Assembly (NCBI GenBank): GCA_015064855.1
Contig: SVRK01000002.1
Location: 181,256-238,608 of the forward strand
DNA from: Oscillospiraceae bacterium
GTDB lineage: Bacteria > Bacillota > Clostridia > Oscillospirales > CAG-272
Reading direction: 5' to 3'
Length of the DNA stretch: 57,353 nt
Positions 32,740 through 40,506 of the stretch are shown here, in pieces. How positions within the stretch are numbered: the first letter of the stretch is position 1; every line of letters begins with the position of its first letter. The notes under the pieces were generated by a model that saw nothing but the letters and a program-made list of their open reading frames with translations, made no database searches and had not been told where the DNA came from. The translations under genes and the position numbers were made by a program.

Positions 32740-32784
32740 TATACCTTTTAAGGCATATTTAAATATCATTATATACCTTTTAAG
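32740..32784. promoter_or_regulatory. two 13-bp direct repeats, candidate XRE operators
   Basis: TATACCTTTTAAG occurs at 32740-32752 and 32772-32784, 32 bp apart (about three helix turns). Each holds an inverted CCTT/AAGG or ACCTT/AAG(T) core. The second copy lies within the promoter spacer of the minus-strand XRE gene. Confidence 0.55.
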
Positions 32785-32796
32785 TTATAATGTCAA
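32768..32796 (-). promoter_or_regulatory. consensus sigma-A promoter for the minus-strand XRE gene
   Basis: TTGACA (32791-32796) and TATAAT (32768-32773) on the minus strand with a 17-nt spacer, all twelve positions matching consensus. It overlaps the second operator-like repeat, suiting repression by steric block. Confidence 0.8.
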
Positions 32797-32823
32797 TAGA
32801 TTATAGAATAATAAGAGGTTTAT

Positions 32824-33042
32824 ATGAAATATAAAAATAGATTAAAGGATGTTCGAGAAGATAGAGATTTAAAGCAATCCGATATTGCAATTCTTCTTGA
32901 TACTACACAAGAGCAAATTAGTAAGTACGAAACTGGCAAACAGCTTATGGGTATTGACAAATATATAAAATTGGCACAATACTATAATATAAGCATTGAT
33001 TATTTAGTTGGTATATCCGATACACCAAAAAAATTATATTAA
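32824..33042 (+). CDS. Small XRE-type helix-turn-helix protein
   Basis: A 72-residue single-domain regulator: YKNRLKDVREDRDLKQSDIA for helices 1-2, then LDTTQEQISKYETGKQ with the recognition helix, then YYNISIDYLVGISD, the usual end of Firmicutes XRE regulators. It diverges from the other small XRE gene and shares the control region with the TATACCTTTTAAG repeats. A short AGAGG site lies five nt before the ATG. It is monocistronic and ends at a strong hairpin. It may be a repressor of itself and its divergent partner; distant targets unknown. Confidence 0.85.
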   Translation: MKYKNRLKDVREDRDLKQSDIAILLDTTQEQISKYETGKQLMGIDKYIKLAQYYNISIDYLVGISDTPKKLY

Positions 33043-33047
33043 TACGT

Positions 33048-33085
33048 ACACAGGGTGAGCAATTTGCTCACCCTGTGTCTATTTT
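33048..33085. terminator. Hairpin terminator between convergent XRE and SGNH genes
   Basis: Perfect 13-bp stem ACACAGGGTGAGC (33048-33060) and GCTCACCCTGTGT (33066-33078) with a 5-nt loop, followed on the plus strand by CTATTTT. The minus strand lacks a clear U-run. Confidence 0.75.
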
Positions 33086-34034
33086 AGAATCCTATTTCCT
33101 TAAATATGAACGCCAAATTGTTTGCCATGAGCTCACATCCATATGCGTTTGGATGTATTTTGTCGTGGAAGCATTCGTGCACGTGTGGGACTAAATCAAA
33201 GCCGTCGATTACTGTTACGTTATCGTATTTCAAGGCTTCATTCGTGGCAGTTTCTCTGCACCACAAAAATCTATCCCAATTTACGTCATTGTCGCGCCAA
33301 AGAGGGGAAATATAGATTATTTCCTTGTCGCCCCAAAGTATGTTTAACTTTTTGAAGAAGTGTTCTACCTCTTTTTCATATTCATAGGTTGGAGTATCAT
33401 AATAGTTTGTACCTAGTGAAACTATTATTTTATCCGGTTCATATTCACCCTTATAAAGTACGCAATCCTTAAACGGTAAGCCGCCTATTCCCTGCGATAC
33501 TATATTGTATCCTGTTTTTCTTTGGAGCACGTTTGCATAGGTAGCTCCTGACATAAAGGTGCCATAGCCTTGGGTAATTGAATCGCCAATGATAAGAACC
33601 TTTTGCCCCTTGTCCTTAACTGATTTATATCCGCCGTTGATATTGAAGTTTTTAATTCCTATATGACAATCGGTTGGGAGATAAACTTGAACAAGCTTCC
33701 AGCCCTCGCGCATTGTATATACGGCTCTATCAAAGTTGAACTTCTTTACCTTATGTACACACTTTAATACACCGTCAACGTAGAGGTCAAAGGTGTTATC
33801 GGATGACGAAAAATCGGTTGCGTTATAGTCAAAGCGCAATTCAGTTGCATCAGTTAAAAGCTCTATTCTTGTGCCTGAGGAAAATTGGCTTCTCCAAACC
33901 CAACCTGGGTCAGCAGCTCTAAACTGTTCAATTTGTGCTTCCTCATAGTTAAGTGGGCAAATATACGCGCCCTCATCTCTAATTGTAAGAGCACCTTTTA
34001 TAAATTTCTTTAAGGTTTTTCTTGATGCTTTCAT
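33084..34034 (-). CDS. SGNH/GDSL hydrolase with N-terminal beta-sandwich domain
   Basis: A 316-residue protein without signal peptide. Residues 1-145 form a beta-rich domain like that of CE2/SsfX3-type esterases, and residues 148-316 the SGNH hydrolase: block I IIGDSITQGYGT with the Ser, block II GIGGLPF, block III SLGTNYYD and block V HDKIHPNAYG with Asp and His. Such enzymes deacetylate or deacylate carbohydrates or small molecules. It lies 8 nt downstream of the nitroreductase gene, on one transcript, with SD GAGGTG. Cytoplasmic location suggests action on imported acetylated sugars; substrate unknown. Confidence 0.85.
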   Translation of the reverse strand: MKASRKTLKKFIKGALTIRDEGAYICPLNYEEAQIEQFRAADPGWVWRSQFSSGTRIELLTDATELRFDYNATDFSSSDNTFDLYVDGVLKCVHKVKKFNFDRAVYTMREGWKLVQVYLPTDCHIGIKNFNINGGYKSVKDKGQKVLIIGDSITQGYGTFMSGATYANVLQRKTGYNIVSQGIGGLPFKDCVLYKGEYEPDKIIVSLGTNYYDTPTYEYEKEVEHFFKKLNILWGDKEIIYISPLWRDNDVNWDRFLWCRETATNEALKYDNVTVIDGFDLVPHVHECFHDKIHPNAYGCELMANNLAFIFKEIGF

Positions 34035-34042
34035 TTTTCACC

Positions 34043-34576
34043 TCAAAATATTTTTAGAACTTGGTCTTGCGTCTTTCTCTCCGGCATTTCGGGGTCAATA
34101 TCCTTTTTGCCAAGAGCAATAACAACCACTAAGTCCTCATCGCTTGGCACATTAAGATATGCTCGCAATCCTGCCTCGTCGTAAAGACCCATAATAAGCG
34201 AGGAATATCCGATGGAATGTGCGTATAGGAGCATATTTTCTACTGCCAATCCGTTATCAAAGCACTCGAACCCATTTCCAAGATGGCTAAAATACTTGCC
34301 TTCTCTGTCACAACCGCTACGTCCCTTTTTAACTGTGGTTATAATAAAAGCGCCAACGCCCTCTGTTCTTTCCTTATTAAAGTCAGGCAAAAGCGCGCGC
34401 ACGTTTTCTCTTGCTTCATCTGACAAAGCAACATAATATCTTGGCGTTTGTGAATTTTTCCACGATGGCGCATATTGACCCGCCTTTACTATATCTTTAA
34501 TTGTTTCCTCTGATATTAGTGCATAAGCATATTTTCTTGTGCTTCTGCGCGTTTCTATACATTCTTTAATTTCCAT
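34043..34576 (-). CDS. Nitroreductase family protein
   Basis: A 177-residue FMN-dependent oxidoreductase. The start ECIETRRSTRKYAYALIS with the FMN phosphate-binding Arg-Arg-Ser-x-Arg pattern, the PSWKNSQTPRYYVAL segment and a C-terminal VVIALGKKD are typical of the short nitroreductase subfamily in Clostridia. Such proteins reduce nitro, quinone or other electrophilic groups with NAD(P)H; natural substrates are rarely known. It has its own promoter and an AGAGGT ribosome binding site, and it is followed by the SGNH hydrolase gene on the same transcript. Confidence 0.88.
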   Translation of the reverse strand: MEIKECIETRRSTRKYAYALISEETIKDIVKAGQYAPSWKNSQTPRYYVALSDEARENVRALLPDFNKERTEGVGAFIITTVKKGRSGCDREGKYFSHLGNGFECFDNGLAVENMLLYAHSIGYSSLIMGLYDEAGLRAYLNVPSDEDLVVVIALGKKDIDPEMPERKTQDQVLKIF

Positions 34577-34605
34577 AAGTTACCTCTGATTTTTAGTATA
34601 TATTA

Positions 34606-34634
34606 ATTTTAACATTATTTTATAAATATTTCAA
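34606..34634 (-). promoter_or_regulatory. sigma-A promoter for the nitroreductase-SGNH unit
   Basis: TTGAAA (34629-34634) and TAAAAT (34606-34611) on the minus strand, spacer 17 nt, 30 nt before the start codon. Confidence 0.7.
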
Positions 34635-34740
34635 CCAATTATTTAAATTTAGAGGAACAAGAGTAGGCGTAGAAAGTGCGAGAAAAGGAACGTCGGCGTA
34701 CTGGTGTACGACAGAGCCTTTTATCGCGATTAGAAAAGCA
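34635..34740. other. Non-coding stretch downstream of the pheT terminator, little visible
   Basis: No gene with an SD is seen here. The piece is richer in G and C than other gaps and holds a small inverted repeat CGTAC(N4)GTACG at 34697-34710. Together with the terminator and the palindromic element up to 34852 it forms a 316-bp gap between nitroreductase and pheT. Confidence 0.4.
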
Positions 34741-34773
34741 CATAAAAAGAAAACAGGCAAAAGCCTGTTTTCT
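34741..34773 (-). terminator. Rho-independent terminator of the pheST operon
   Basis: Perfect 11-bp stem AGAAAACAGGC (34748-34758) and GCCTGTTTTCT (34763-34773), 4-nt loop; on the minus strand it is followed by TTTTTATG. It lies about 120 nt after the pheT stop, beyond a palindromic repeat. Confidence 0.8.
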
Positions 34774-34804
34774 ACATAATTATTATATGAAAACCACGGA
34801 TAAA

Positions 34805-34852
34805 ATCCCTCCGCCACGATATATCGTGGCACCTCCCTTTTCAAAGGAGGCA
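34805..34852 (+). repeat. Palindromic intergenic repeat, CCCTCC type (copy 1)
   Basis: CCCTCC is followed by a perfect 18-bp palindrome (34813-34830, arms GCCACGATA and TATCGTGGC) and then by CCTCC...GGAGG (34832-34850). A second element with the same layout lies at 42643-42690. Confidence 0.65.
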
Positions 34853-34892
34853 TTTGTGCTTTTCGTTCTATGCCTGCTATTGCGTCCTCTAG

Positions 34893-37298
34893 TTATGCTC
34901 TTAATGTAATTCCAAGCTCTTTCTCTAGTGTTTTTAGTATCTTCTTAACTGCGCTATCTGCTTCCTCGTCATTTAAGGTTCTGTCGGATGCGCGGAGGGA
35001 AACGGAGAATGATACGCTCTTTTTGCCCTCACCTACCTGTGCGCCTCTATATACGTCAAAAAGTCTTACAGATTCAAGGAGCTTAACGCCTGATTTTTTG
35101 ATTGTACTTTCGATTGTACCAACCTCAAGCGCTTCCTCGCAAACAAATGAGAAGTCACGTGTTAGTGCTGGGAATTTGGGTAGTGGCTTATATTTTGCTT
35201 CTTCCTCGCGAGAGTCAAACATAGCCTCAAAATCAAGGCAACCTACATAAACTCTCTTTGTAAATGAATAATTTTGGGCAACCAGTGGATGAATTTCGCC
35301 AAAAATTCCGAGGTATGTGCCATCGTTTGCATAAACCTTTGCACATCTGCCAGGATGGAACGTTGGGTCGGAAGCTTCTGCAACGAATGAAACGTCCTTT
35401 ATACCGCAAGCGCCAAATAGCCCCTCAATTACTCCCTTTAAATCATAGAAATCAACGCTTCCATACATACCAAGGGCAATTTCCTTTGGCTCCTTTGGAA
35501 GATTTTTAATATCCTCGTCGGGAATATAAATTGTAGCTACCTCGTAAAGCATAGCCTCTTCATTCTTTAGGTTGCTATTCTTATTAAGAACCTCTAAAAT
35601 TGATGGGATAGAGGTTGTACGCATTACACTTGTATCTTCACCCAGTGGGTTGGAAATAACAACTGATTTTCTTCTCTTATCGTTTGATGGGAGATTAATT
35701 TTGTCGTAGTATTTTGGAGAAATGAATGAGAATGTGTTAATTTCATACATACCCATAGCGCAAAGTGCATCTTTAACCTTAACGTCGAACGCTTGACGTG
35801 GAGTTCTCTCACCTTGTGTAAGTGATGCTACTACGTTAGTTGTTTCAATTTCATTATAACCGTAAATTCTTGCTATTTCCTCGGCCACGTCTTGCATACC
35901 TTCAACGTCGTCGCGATAAGATGGAACGTAAACTGTATCATTTTCAACCTTAAAGGTAAGTGAGGTTAAAATTCTCACCATTTCCTCTTTTGAGATGTTA
36001 GTGCCTAAAAACGCATTGATTCTATCAGCGTTTAGAGGAATCTCTCTTACCTTCTTTGGATTTGGATAAACGTCAATAATTCCATCAACAACGTCACCCG
36101 CACCGAGAAGCTCTACAAGCTCGCAAGCTCTTTCAATTGCAGGAATTACTGTTTCCTCGTCAAGGCACTTTTCAAATCTTGCACTTGATTCCGTTCTCAT
36201 ACCGAGTGCGCGAGAGGTAACACGTACGCTTGGTCCGTCAAAGTTAGCACTTTCAAAAACAACTGTCTTTGTATCATTTGTGATTTCGCTGTTAGCGCCA
36301 CCCATAACGCCGGCAAGAGCTACTGCCTTTTGCTCGTCGGAAATAACGAGCATACCGCTCTTTAAGGTATGGTCAATATCGTCAAGGGATTTAAACGTTT
36401 CGTTTTCGCTTGCTTCTCTTACGATAATATGTGATCCATCAAGGCACTTGTAGTCAAATGCGTGCATAGGTTGACCATATTCAAGCATTACGTAGTTGGT
36501 AATATCAACTATATTGTTGATTGGACGTACGCCTGAGGCGCGAAGTCTCATTCTTAGCCACATAGGTGATGGCTCAATTTTAATATTCTTTACTACTCTT
36601 GCAGCGTAGCGCTTACAAAGTGTTGACTTTATATCAACCTTAACGTAGTTTTCAACCTTGTCGCCATCGTTTGCGCCCTTAACAACCGGTGCTTTAACTG
36701 TCAATTCCTTATCAAATGAAGCGGCGCTTTCACGAGCAAGACCTATAACAGAAAGACAATCAGGGCGGTTTGGTGTAATTTCAAATTCTACAACATCATC
36801 AGAAAGCATAAGCGCTTCCTTAATATCCATACCAAGTGTGAAGTTAACTGCCTCATCAAGCTCGTTTAGGATAAAAATACCATTTTCAATAGCTGTTGGC
36901 ATATCGTGGGTAGTTAATCCAAGCTCGGCTATTGAGCAAAGCATACCATTTGATTCAACTCCACGGAGCTTGCCTGCCTTAATTACAATATCACCAGGGA
37001 GTTTTGCAGGTGCTTTTGCAACGGGAACTACCGCGCCCTCAAATACGTTCTGCGCACCTGTAACGATTTGAATTTCATTTTCCTCTCCAACATCGAGCAT
37101 ACAAATTTGTAGGTGATCGGAGTTTTCATGCTTTGATATTTTTGTGATTTTACCAACAACAACATTGTCAATGTCGGAAGCGAGCACCTCAAAGCCCTCT
37201 ACCTTAGAGCCTGTGTCGGTCATTCTATCGCAATAATTTTTATTATTTACTTCTGTTACGTCAACGTAATCAGTAAGCCATTTTCTTGATAAATTCAT
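34893..37298 (-). CDS. pheT: Phenylalanine-tRNA ligase beta subunit
   Basis: An 801-residue subunit of the (alpha-beta)2 enzyme that charges tRNA-Phe. From the N-terminus: MNLSRKWLTDYVDV, the EMAP/tRNA-binding domain (VVGKITKISKHENSDHLQIC to GVESNGMLCS, residues 45-135), the B3/B4 editing domain around 210-385 (RPINNIVDITNYVMLEYGQP, MRTESSARFEK), the B5 domain, a catalytic-like core, and the FDX-ACB anticodon-binding domain in the last 95 residues (PKFPALTRDFSFVC). Length is normal for bacterial PheT. It follows pheS by 27 nt under the same T-box. The transcript ends beyond a palindromic repeat at 34741-34773. Confidence 0.97.
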   Translation of the reverse strand: MNLSRKWLTDYVDVTEVNNKNYCDRMTDTGSKVEGFEVLASDIDNVVVGKITKISKHENSDHLQICMLDVGEENEIQIVTGAQNVFEGAVVPVAKAPAKLPGDIVIKAGKLRGVESNGMLCSIAELGLTTHDMPTAIENGIFILNELDEAVNFTLGMDIKEALMLSDDVVEFEITPNRPDCLSVIGLARESAASFDKELTVKAPVVKGANDGDKVENYVKVDIKSTLCKRYAARVVKNIKIEPSPMWLRMRLRASGVRPINNIVDITNYVMLEYGQPMHAFDYKCLDGSHIIVREASENETFKSLDDIDHTLKSGMLVISDEQKAVALAGVMGGANSEITNDTKTVVFESANFDGPSVRVTSRALGMRTESSARFEKCLDEETVIPAIERACELVELLGAGDVVDGIIDVYPNPKKVREIPLNADRINAFLGTNISKEEMVRILTSLTFKVENDTVYVPSYRDDVEGMQDVAEEIARIYGYNEIETTNVVASLTQGERTPRQAFDVKVKDALCAMGMYEINTFSFISPKYYDKINLPSNDKRRKSVVISNPLGEDTSVMRTTSIPSILEVLNKNSNLKNEEAMLYEVATIYIPDEDIKNLPKEPKEIALGMYGSVDFYDLKGVIEGLFGACGIKDVSFVAEASDPTFHPGRCAKVYANDGTYLGIFGEIHPLVAQNYSFTKRVYVGCLDFEAMFDSREEEAKYKPLPKFPALTRDFSFVCEEALEVGTIESTIKKSGVKLLESVRLFDVYRGAQVGEGKKSVSFSVSLRASDRTLNDEEADSAVKKILKTLEKELGITLRA

Positions 37299-37325
37299 AC
37301 TATTATAACCTCCTTCTGCCCAAAG

Positions 37326-38339
37326 TTAAAATTGCTTCAAGAACTTAATGTTGTTCTCGTAGAGTAAACGCATATCGTCAATGCCGTATTGACACATTGT
37401 AATTCTTTCAATACCCATACCGAATGCAAAGCCACTGTAAATCTCCGGGTCAATACCACAGGTGCGAAGTACGTTTGGATGCACCATACCAGCACCGAGA
37501 ATTTCAATCCAGCCCTCGCCCTTGCATAGACGACAGCCCTTGCCACCACAAACGAAGCAAGAAACGTCAACCTCTGCACTTGGCTCTGTGAATGGGAAGT
37601 GGTGAGGACGGAAACGGATTTTTGTCTTTTCACCAAACATTGTTTTTGCAAAGGTTTCAAGCATACCGCGAAGGTTACCCATAGTGATACCCTTGTCAAC
37701 AACGAGTCCCTCTAATTGATGGAAAAGTGGAGAGTGTGAGCCGTCAACCTCGTCAGAACGGTAAACTCTACCTGGAGAAATAATTCTGATTGGTGGTTGG
37801 GTTTTCTCCATTACTCTTGCTTGTACCGGTGAGGTTTGTGAACGTAGCAAGATGTTATCTGTAATATAGAAGGTATCCTGTGTATCTCTTGCAGGGTGAT
37901 TTTCAGGAATATTGAGCGCTTGGAAGTTGTAGTAATCATACTCTACCTCGGGTCCTTCAGCTATACTAAAGCCCATACCGATAAAGATGTCCTCCATCTT
38001 TCTTTGAACCTGTGTTAGTGGGTGCAATTTGCCGATTTTTTGCTCCTTGCCGTAAGCAGTTACATCAATCTTTTCGCTAACTAGTGCTTTTTCAAGCTCC
38101 TTTGCTTTATTAGCCTCTGCCATTTCAGCAATTTTTGCTTCAATCTCTGCTCTTACCTCGTTTGCGAGCTGACCCATAATAGGTCTTTCCTCCGGAGATA
38201 ATTGTCCCATCATACGAAGAACTGAGGTTAATTCTCCCTTTTTGCCGAGATATTTAATTCTAATTTCCTCGACGTTGCAATTTTCGTCTTCAAGAAGCTT
38301 AAAGGCTTCTTCTCTGATTTGATTTAATTTTGCTTTCAT
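37326..38339 (-). CDS. pheS: Phenylalanine-tRNA ligase alpha subunit
   Basis: A 337-residue class II aminoacyl-tRNA synthetase subunit holding the active site. Residues 1-85 form the N-terminal coiled coil; motif 2 is [19 protein letters not shown] and motif 3 is [17 protein letters not shown]. Between them is a small four-Cys cluster, [17 protein letters not shown], as found in many Firmicutes PheS proteins. It joins Phe to tRNA-Phe with PheT in the cytoplasm. AGGAG lies 7 nt before the ATG. Expression is set by the T-box leader upstream, which senses uncharged tRNA-Phe. Confidence 0.97.
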   Translation of the reverse strand: MKAKLNQIREEAFKLLEDENCNVEEIRIKYLGKKGELTSVLRMMGQLSPEERPIMGQLANEVRAEIEAKIAEMAEANKAKELEKALVSEKIDVTAYGKEQKIGKLHPLTQVQRKMEDIFIGMGFSIAEGPEVEYDYYNFQALNIPENHPARDTQDTFYITDNILLRSQTSPVQARVMEKTQPPIRIISPGRVYRSDEVDGSHSPLFHQLEGLVVDKGITMGNLRGMLETFAKTMFGEKTKIRFRPHHFPFTEPSAEVDVSCFVCGGKGCRLCKGEGWIEILGAGMVHPNVLRTCGIDPEIYSGFAFGMGIERITMCQYGIDDMRLLYENNIKFLKQF

Positions 38340-38390
38340 TATTTTACTCCTCTCGGATTTTTCTACATTATATATAATTAAGGCGGTGCA

Positions 38391-38665
38391 TAAAAAAAGC
38401 CCCTCGCTTTTTTAAGCAAGGGACGAACAAAAATGTCCGCGGTACCACCCAAATTCCGTAAAAACGGCACTTTAGAAGCAATCACTTCCTTAGTCTATAA
38501 CGGGACTGCCCGTATTTTCCTACTAATTTTTCAGAAAATCTGCTCCGAAGGGAAATGCACTTATCCTCCATTAGACACCTTTCAGCCTTGTGTGCCCTCT
38601 CTGTGAATGGTAACTGAACAAACGCTAGCTTCATCATAGCATTTAAAGTCGAAAACCGACTTACA
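38391..38665 (-). ncRNA. T-box riboswitch leader of pheST (Phe specifier UUC)
   Basis: On the minus strand the leader has the AGAGAGG of stem I, the specifier region ending CCTTCGGAGC with codon TTC (38552-38554, Phe), and the near-invariant T-box core GGGTGGTACCGCGG (38437-38450), whose UGGU pairs with the ACCA end of uncharged tRNA-Phe. It ends in a terminator: CCCTTGCTT pairing with AAGCGAGGG followed by GCTTTTTTT (38391-38422). Uncharged tRNA-Phe favours the antiterminator and pheST expression. Together with its promoter it fills the roughly 360 bases upstream of pheS; no protein gene is there. Confidence 0.95.
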
Positions 38666-38671
38666 TTCGGT

Positions 38672-38700
38672 ATTGTAACATAAAAAATCAATAAAATCAA
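38672..38700 (-). promoter_or_regulatory. sigma-A promoter of the pheST T-box transcript
   Basis: TTGATT (38695-38700) and TACAAT (38672-38677) on the minus strand with a 17-nt spacer, placing the transcription start near 38665, at the beginning of the T-box leader. Confidence 0.75.
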
Positions 38701-38835
38701 GATTATTTTTCCGTTTTTTCAATTATTTTTTTGTATGTCTTCATACAGTTTTCACATTGATGGTATAAAATAATATCGTAATCAACCGATAGTGGTGTGA
38801 TTCTAAAAAATATTTCGAAGTATAGAGGCAATCAA

Positions 38836-40008
38836 ATGTCAAATTATATTTACAATAATTTTGATAACGAGAACGATAATTTTAACGTCGTTTACACACA
38901 AAGAGCAAAAAAGCGCACTATGCCGATGCTTGCAATGGTGCTTTGCACAGTAGTGGTTGCTCTTGCAGGAGTAATGTTCTTAGCAGGTGGCGCGTTAAAC
39001 TTTTTGTCCTCTCACATTGAAAACAAAAGAATTCCCGAAATTACAAACAACACATCTTTTGTTTCCAATGATGCAAATCATGGCGCTTCTCTCCTTGCAA
39101 ACGGTCAATCCAGAGTTTCTGTAATTGCCAACATTAAAGATAGCGTTGTAGAAATTAAAACATCAGCAGGCTCATCGGGCAGCGGTGTTATTGTTGGTAA
39201 ATATACCGACTCAAATTCTCAAAAGGGATATTACATTATCACAAACGCACACGTTGTTGAAAGTGCAAATGCAAACATGTACGCTCCTTCAACAATCACC
39301 TTAAATGACGGAACACAGTATAAATCTACTCTTTGCGGATTTGATTCAAAAAGTGATATTGCTGTTCTTAAAATAGTGGAAAATGAAAAAGAGCTTACCT
39401 GCGCTGTTTGGGCAAATCCAAGCAACGAGCTTATGGTTGGTGAAGAGGTTATCGTTATTGGAAATCCTTTAGGAGTTCTTGGCGGTACCGTTACCAACGG
39501 ATATTTGAGCGCTCTTGACAGAGAAATTACTATTGATGGAATTAAAATGAATCTTTTACAAACTGATGCTGCTGTAAATCCTGGCAACTCCGGTGGCGGT
39601 CTTTTCAATATAAACGGTGAGCTTATCGGTATTGTTAATGCAAAAATCGCTGACGAGGATATTGAGGGCATTGGCTTCGCAATTCCTTACGATGAAGCAT
39701 TGAAGGTTTATAACGACCTAAAGGATTTTGGCTACGTTAAGGGTAGACCCACAATAGGTATTCAAATTAAAACAAACCGTTTTGGCAGAGTTGAGGTTGT
39801 TTCAGCTTCAAACAGCTCCCCATTAAATGCAGGGGATATAATTGTCGGTGTTAAATTACCGGGTAGCGATTCATACGTTCACGCGACAGCACAAGGACTT
39901 GTAAACGCTATTGACAATATGGAAATTGGCGAAACTTTTGAATTAAAAATCGAAAGAGGATACCGCGAGTTTTACGTTACGGTAACAACCTACGAATATA
40001 ACAAATAA
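38836..40008 (+). CDS. htrA: HtrA/DegP-like membrane-anchored serine protease with PDZ domain
   Basis: A 390-residue S1C-family protease. A cytoplasmic N-tail of about 35 residues precedes one transmembrane helix (MLAMVLCTVVVALAGVMFLA), so the protease lies outside. The catalytic triad is visible: His in IITNAHVVE, Asp in KSDIAVLKI and Ser in NPGNSGGGLFN. GFAIPYDEALKVYNDL leads into a C-terminal PDZ-like domain ending EFYVTVTTYEY. HtrA proteins degrade misfolded envelope proteins. ATG 38836 is chosen because GAGG lies seven nt upstream; an ATG at 38797 has no SD. No clear promoter was found in the 130 bp between the T-box promoter and the start. It precedes a two-component pair on the same strand after a repeat-rich gap. 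Confidence 0.9.
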   Translation: MSNYIYNNFDNENDNFNVVYTQRAKKRTMPMLAMVLCTVVVALAGVMFLAGGALNFLSSHIENKRIPEITNNTSFVSNDANHGASLLANGQSRVSVIANIKDSVVEIKTSAGSSGSGVIVGKYTDSNSQKGYYIITNAHVVESANANMYAPSTITLNDGTQYKSTLCGFDSKSDIAVLKIVENEKELTCAVWANPSNELMVGEEVIVIGNPLGVLGGTVTNGYLSALDREITIDGIKMNLLQTDAAVNPGNSGGGLFNINGELIGIVNAKIADEDIEGIGFAIPYDEALKVYNDLKDFGYVKGRPTIGIQIKTNRFGRVEVVSASNSSPLNAGDIIVGVKLPGSDSYVHATAQGLVNAIDNMEIGETFELKIERGYREFYVTVTTYEYNK

Positions 40009-40274
40009 GCCCAAATCTTCTCTCCTTTAAATGAACCTGTTATCCCTGCATGATGCGGGGATAACACCCAAGGTTCACAAATGGCGAGATTAAAATATAT
40101 AGCTCCATAGATGGAGCATCTTAAAATCGACTCAATCTTCTCTCCTTCAAAATGAGAACCTAACGCATAGCGTTAGAACCTCGTTACTTCGTAATAAGAA
40201 CCTGTTATTGCAAGATTTCTTATTACCCACAATGAAGGAATCTAAAATCGACTCAATCTTCTCTCCTTCAAAAT
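40009..40274. repeat. Array of nested hairpins with 32-bp direct repeats
   Basis: Two identical 32-bp copies lie at 40122-40153 and 40243-40274 (core CGACTCAATCTTCTCTCC), with a shorter related copy at 40013-40033. Between them are hairpins: GTTATCCC/GGGATAAC inside GAACC/GGTTC (40034-40076), GCTCCAT/ATGGAGC (40102-40115) and CTAACG/CGTTAG (40160-40175). GAACCT recurs at 40156, 40176 and 40198, and GAACCTGTTAT at 40034 and 40198. No coding frame with an SD is present. Confidence 0.7.
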
Positions 40275-40400
40275 AACCAAAGACGCGCTACCCACTGTTG
40301 GGGGCGCGTCTTTGGTTTCAGGGCGCGTCTTTGGTTTCAGGGTGCGTCTTGGAGTTCGGGCACGTCTTTGGGCTCGTCTTTGGCTTTGGGCATCTTTGAT
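40275..40400. repeat. GC-rich hairpin followed by decaying 18-19-bp tandem repeats
   Basis: A perfect 14-bp inverted repeat AACCAAAGACGCGC (40275-40288) and GCGCGTCTTTGGTT (40304-40317) could act as a terminator-like hairpin after htrA. Its right arm is the first unit of a tandem array: exact 19-bp copies at 40302-40320 and 40321-40339, then degenerate copies at 40340-40357, 40358-40375 and beyond. The base composition is far from the A+T-rich surroundings. Confidence 0.7.
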
Positions 40401-40459
40401 TTTGTTCATTTTGCCATTATTAGTTATTTTATATAACCAGAGAGCACTATATATTGTTG

Positions 40460-40488
40460 TTGAAATTTTATATTATATATGCTAAAAT
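40460..40488 (+). promoter_or_regulatory. possible promoter of the two-component operon
   Basis: TTGAAA (40460-40465) and TAAAAT (40483-40488), spacer 17 nt. It would give a leader of about 12 nt, just enough for the AGAGGTG ribosome binding site. Confidence 0.45.
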
Positions 40489-40506
40489 ATAATAGAGGTG
40501 ATAAAA

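Noticed and set aside
34620..34853. 77-codon minus-strand open frame after pheT
   Set aside because: It crosses a terminator and a palindromic repeat, has no SD and looks non-coding.
38482..38700. 72-codon minus-strand open frame upstream of pheS
   Set aside because: It lies within the T-box leader, has no SD and resembles no protein; the region is explained by RNA structure.
40122..40274. Possible CRISPR array
   Set aside because: Only two exact 32-bp repeats, 121 bp apart, with hairpins between them; no regular spacers and no cas genes.
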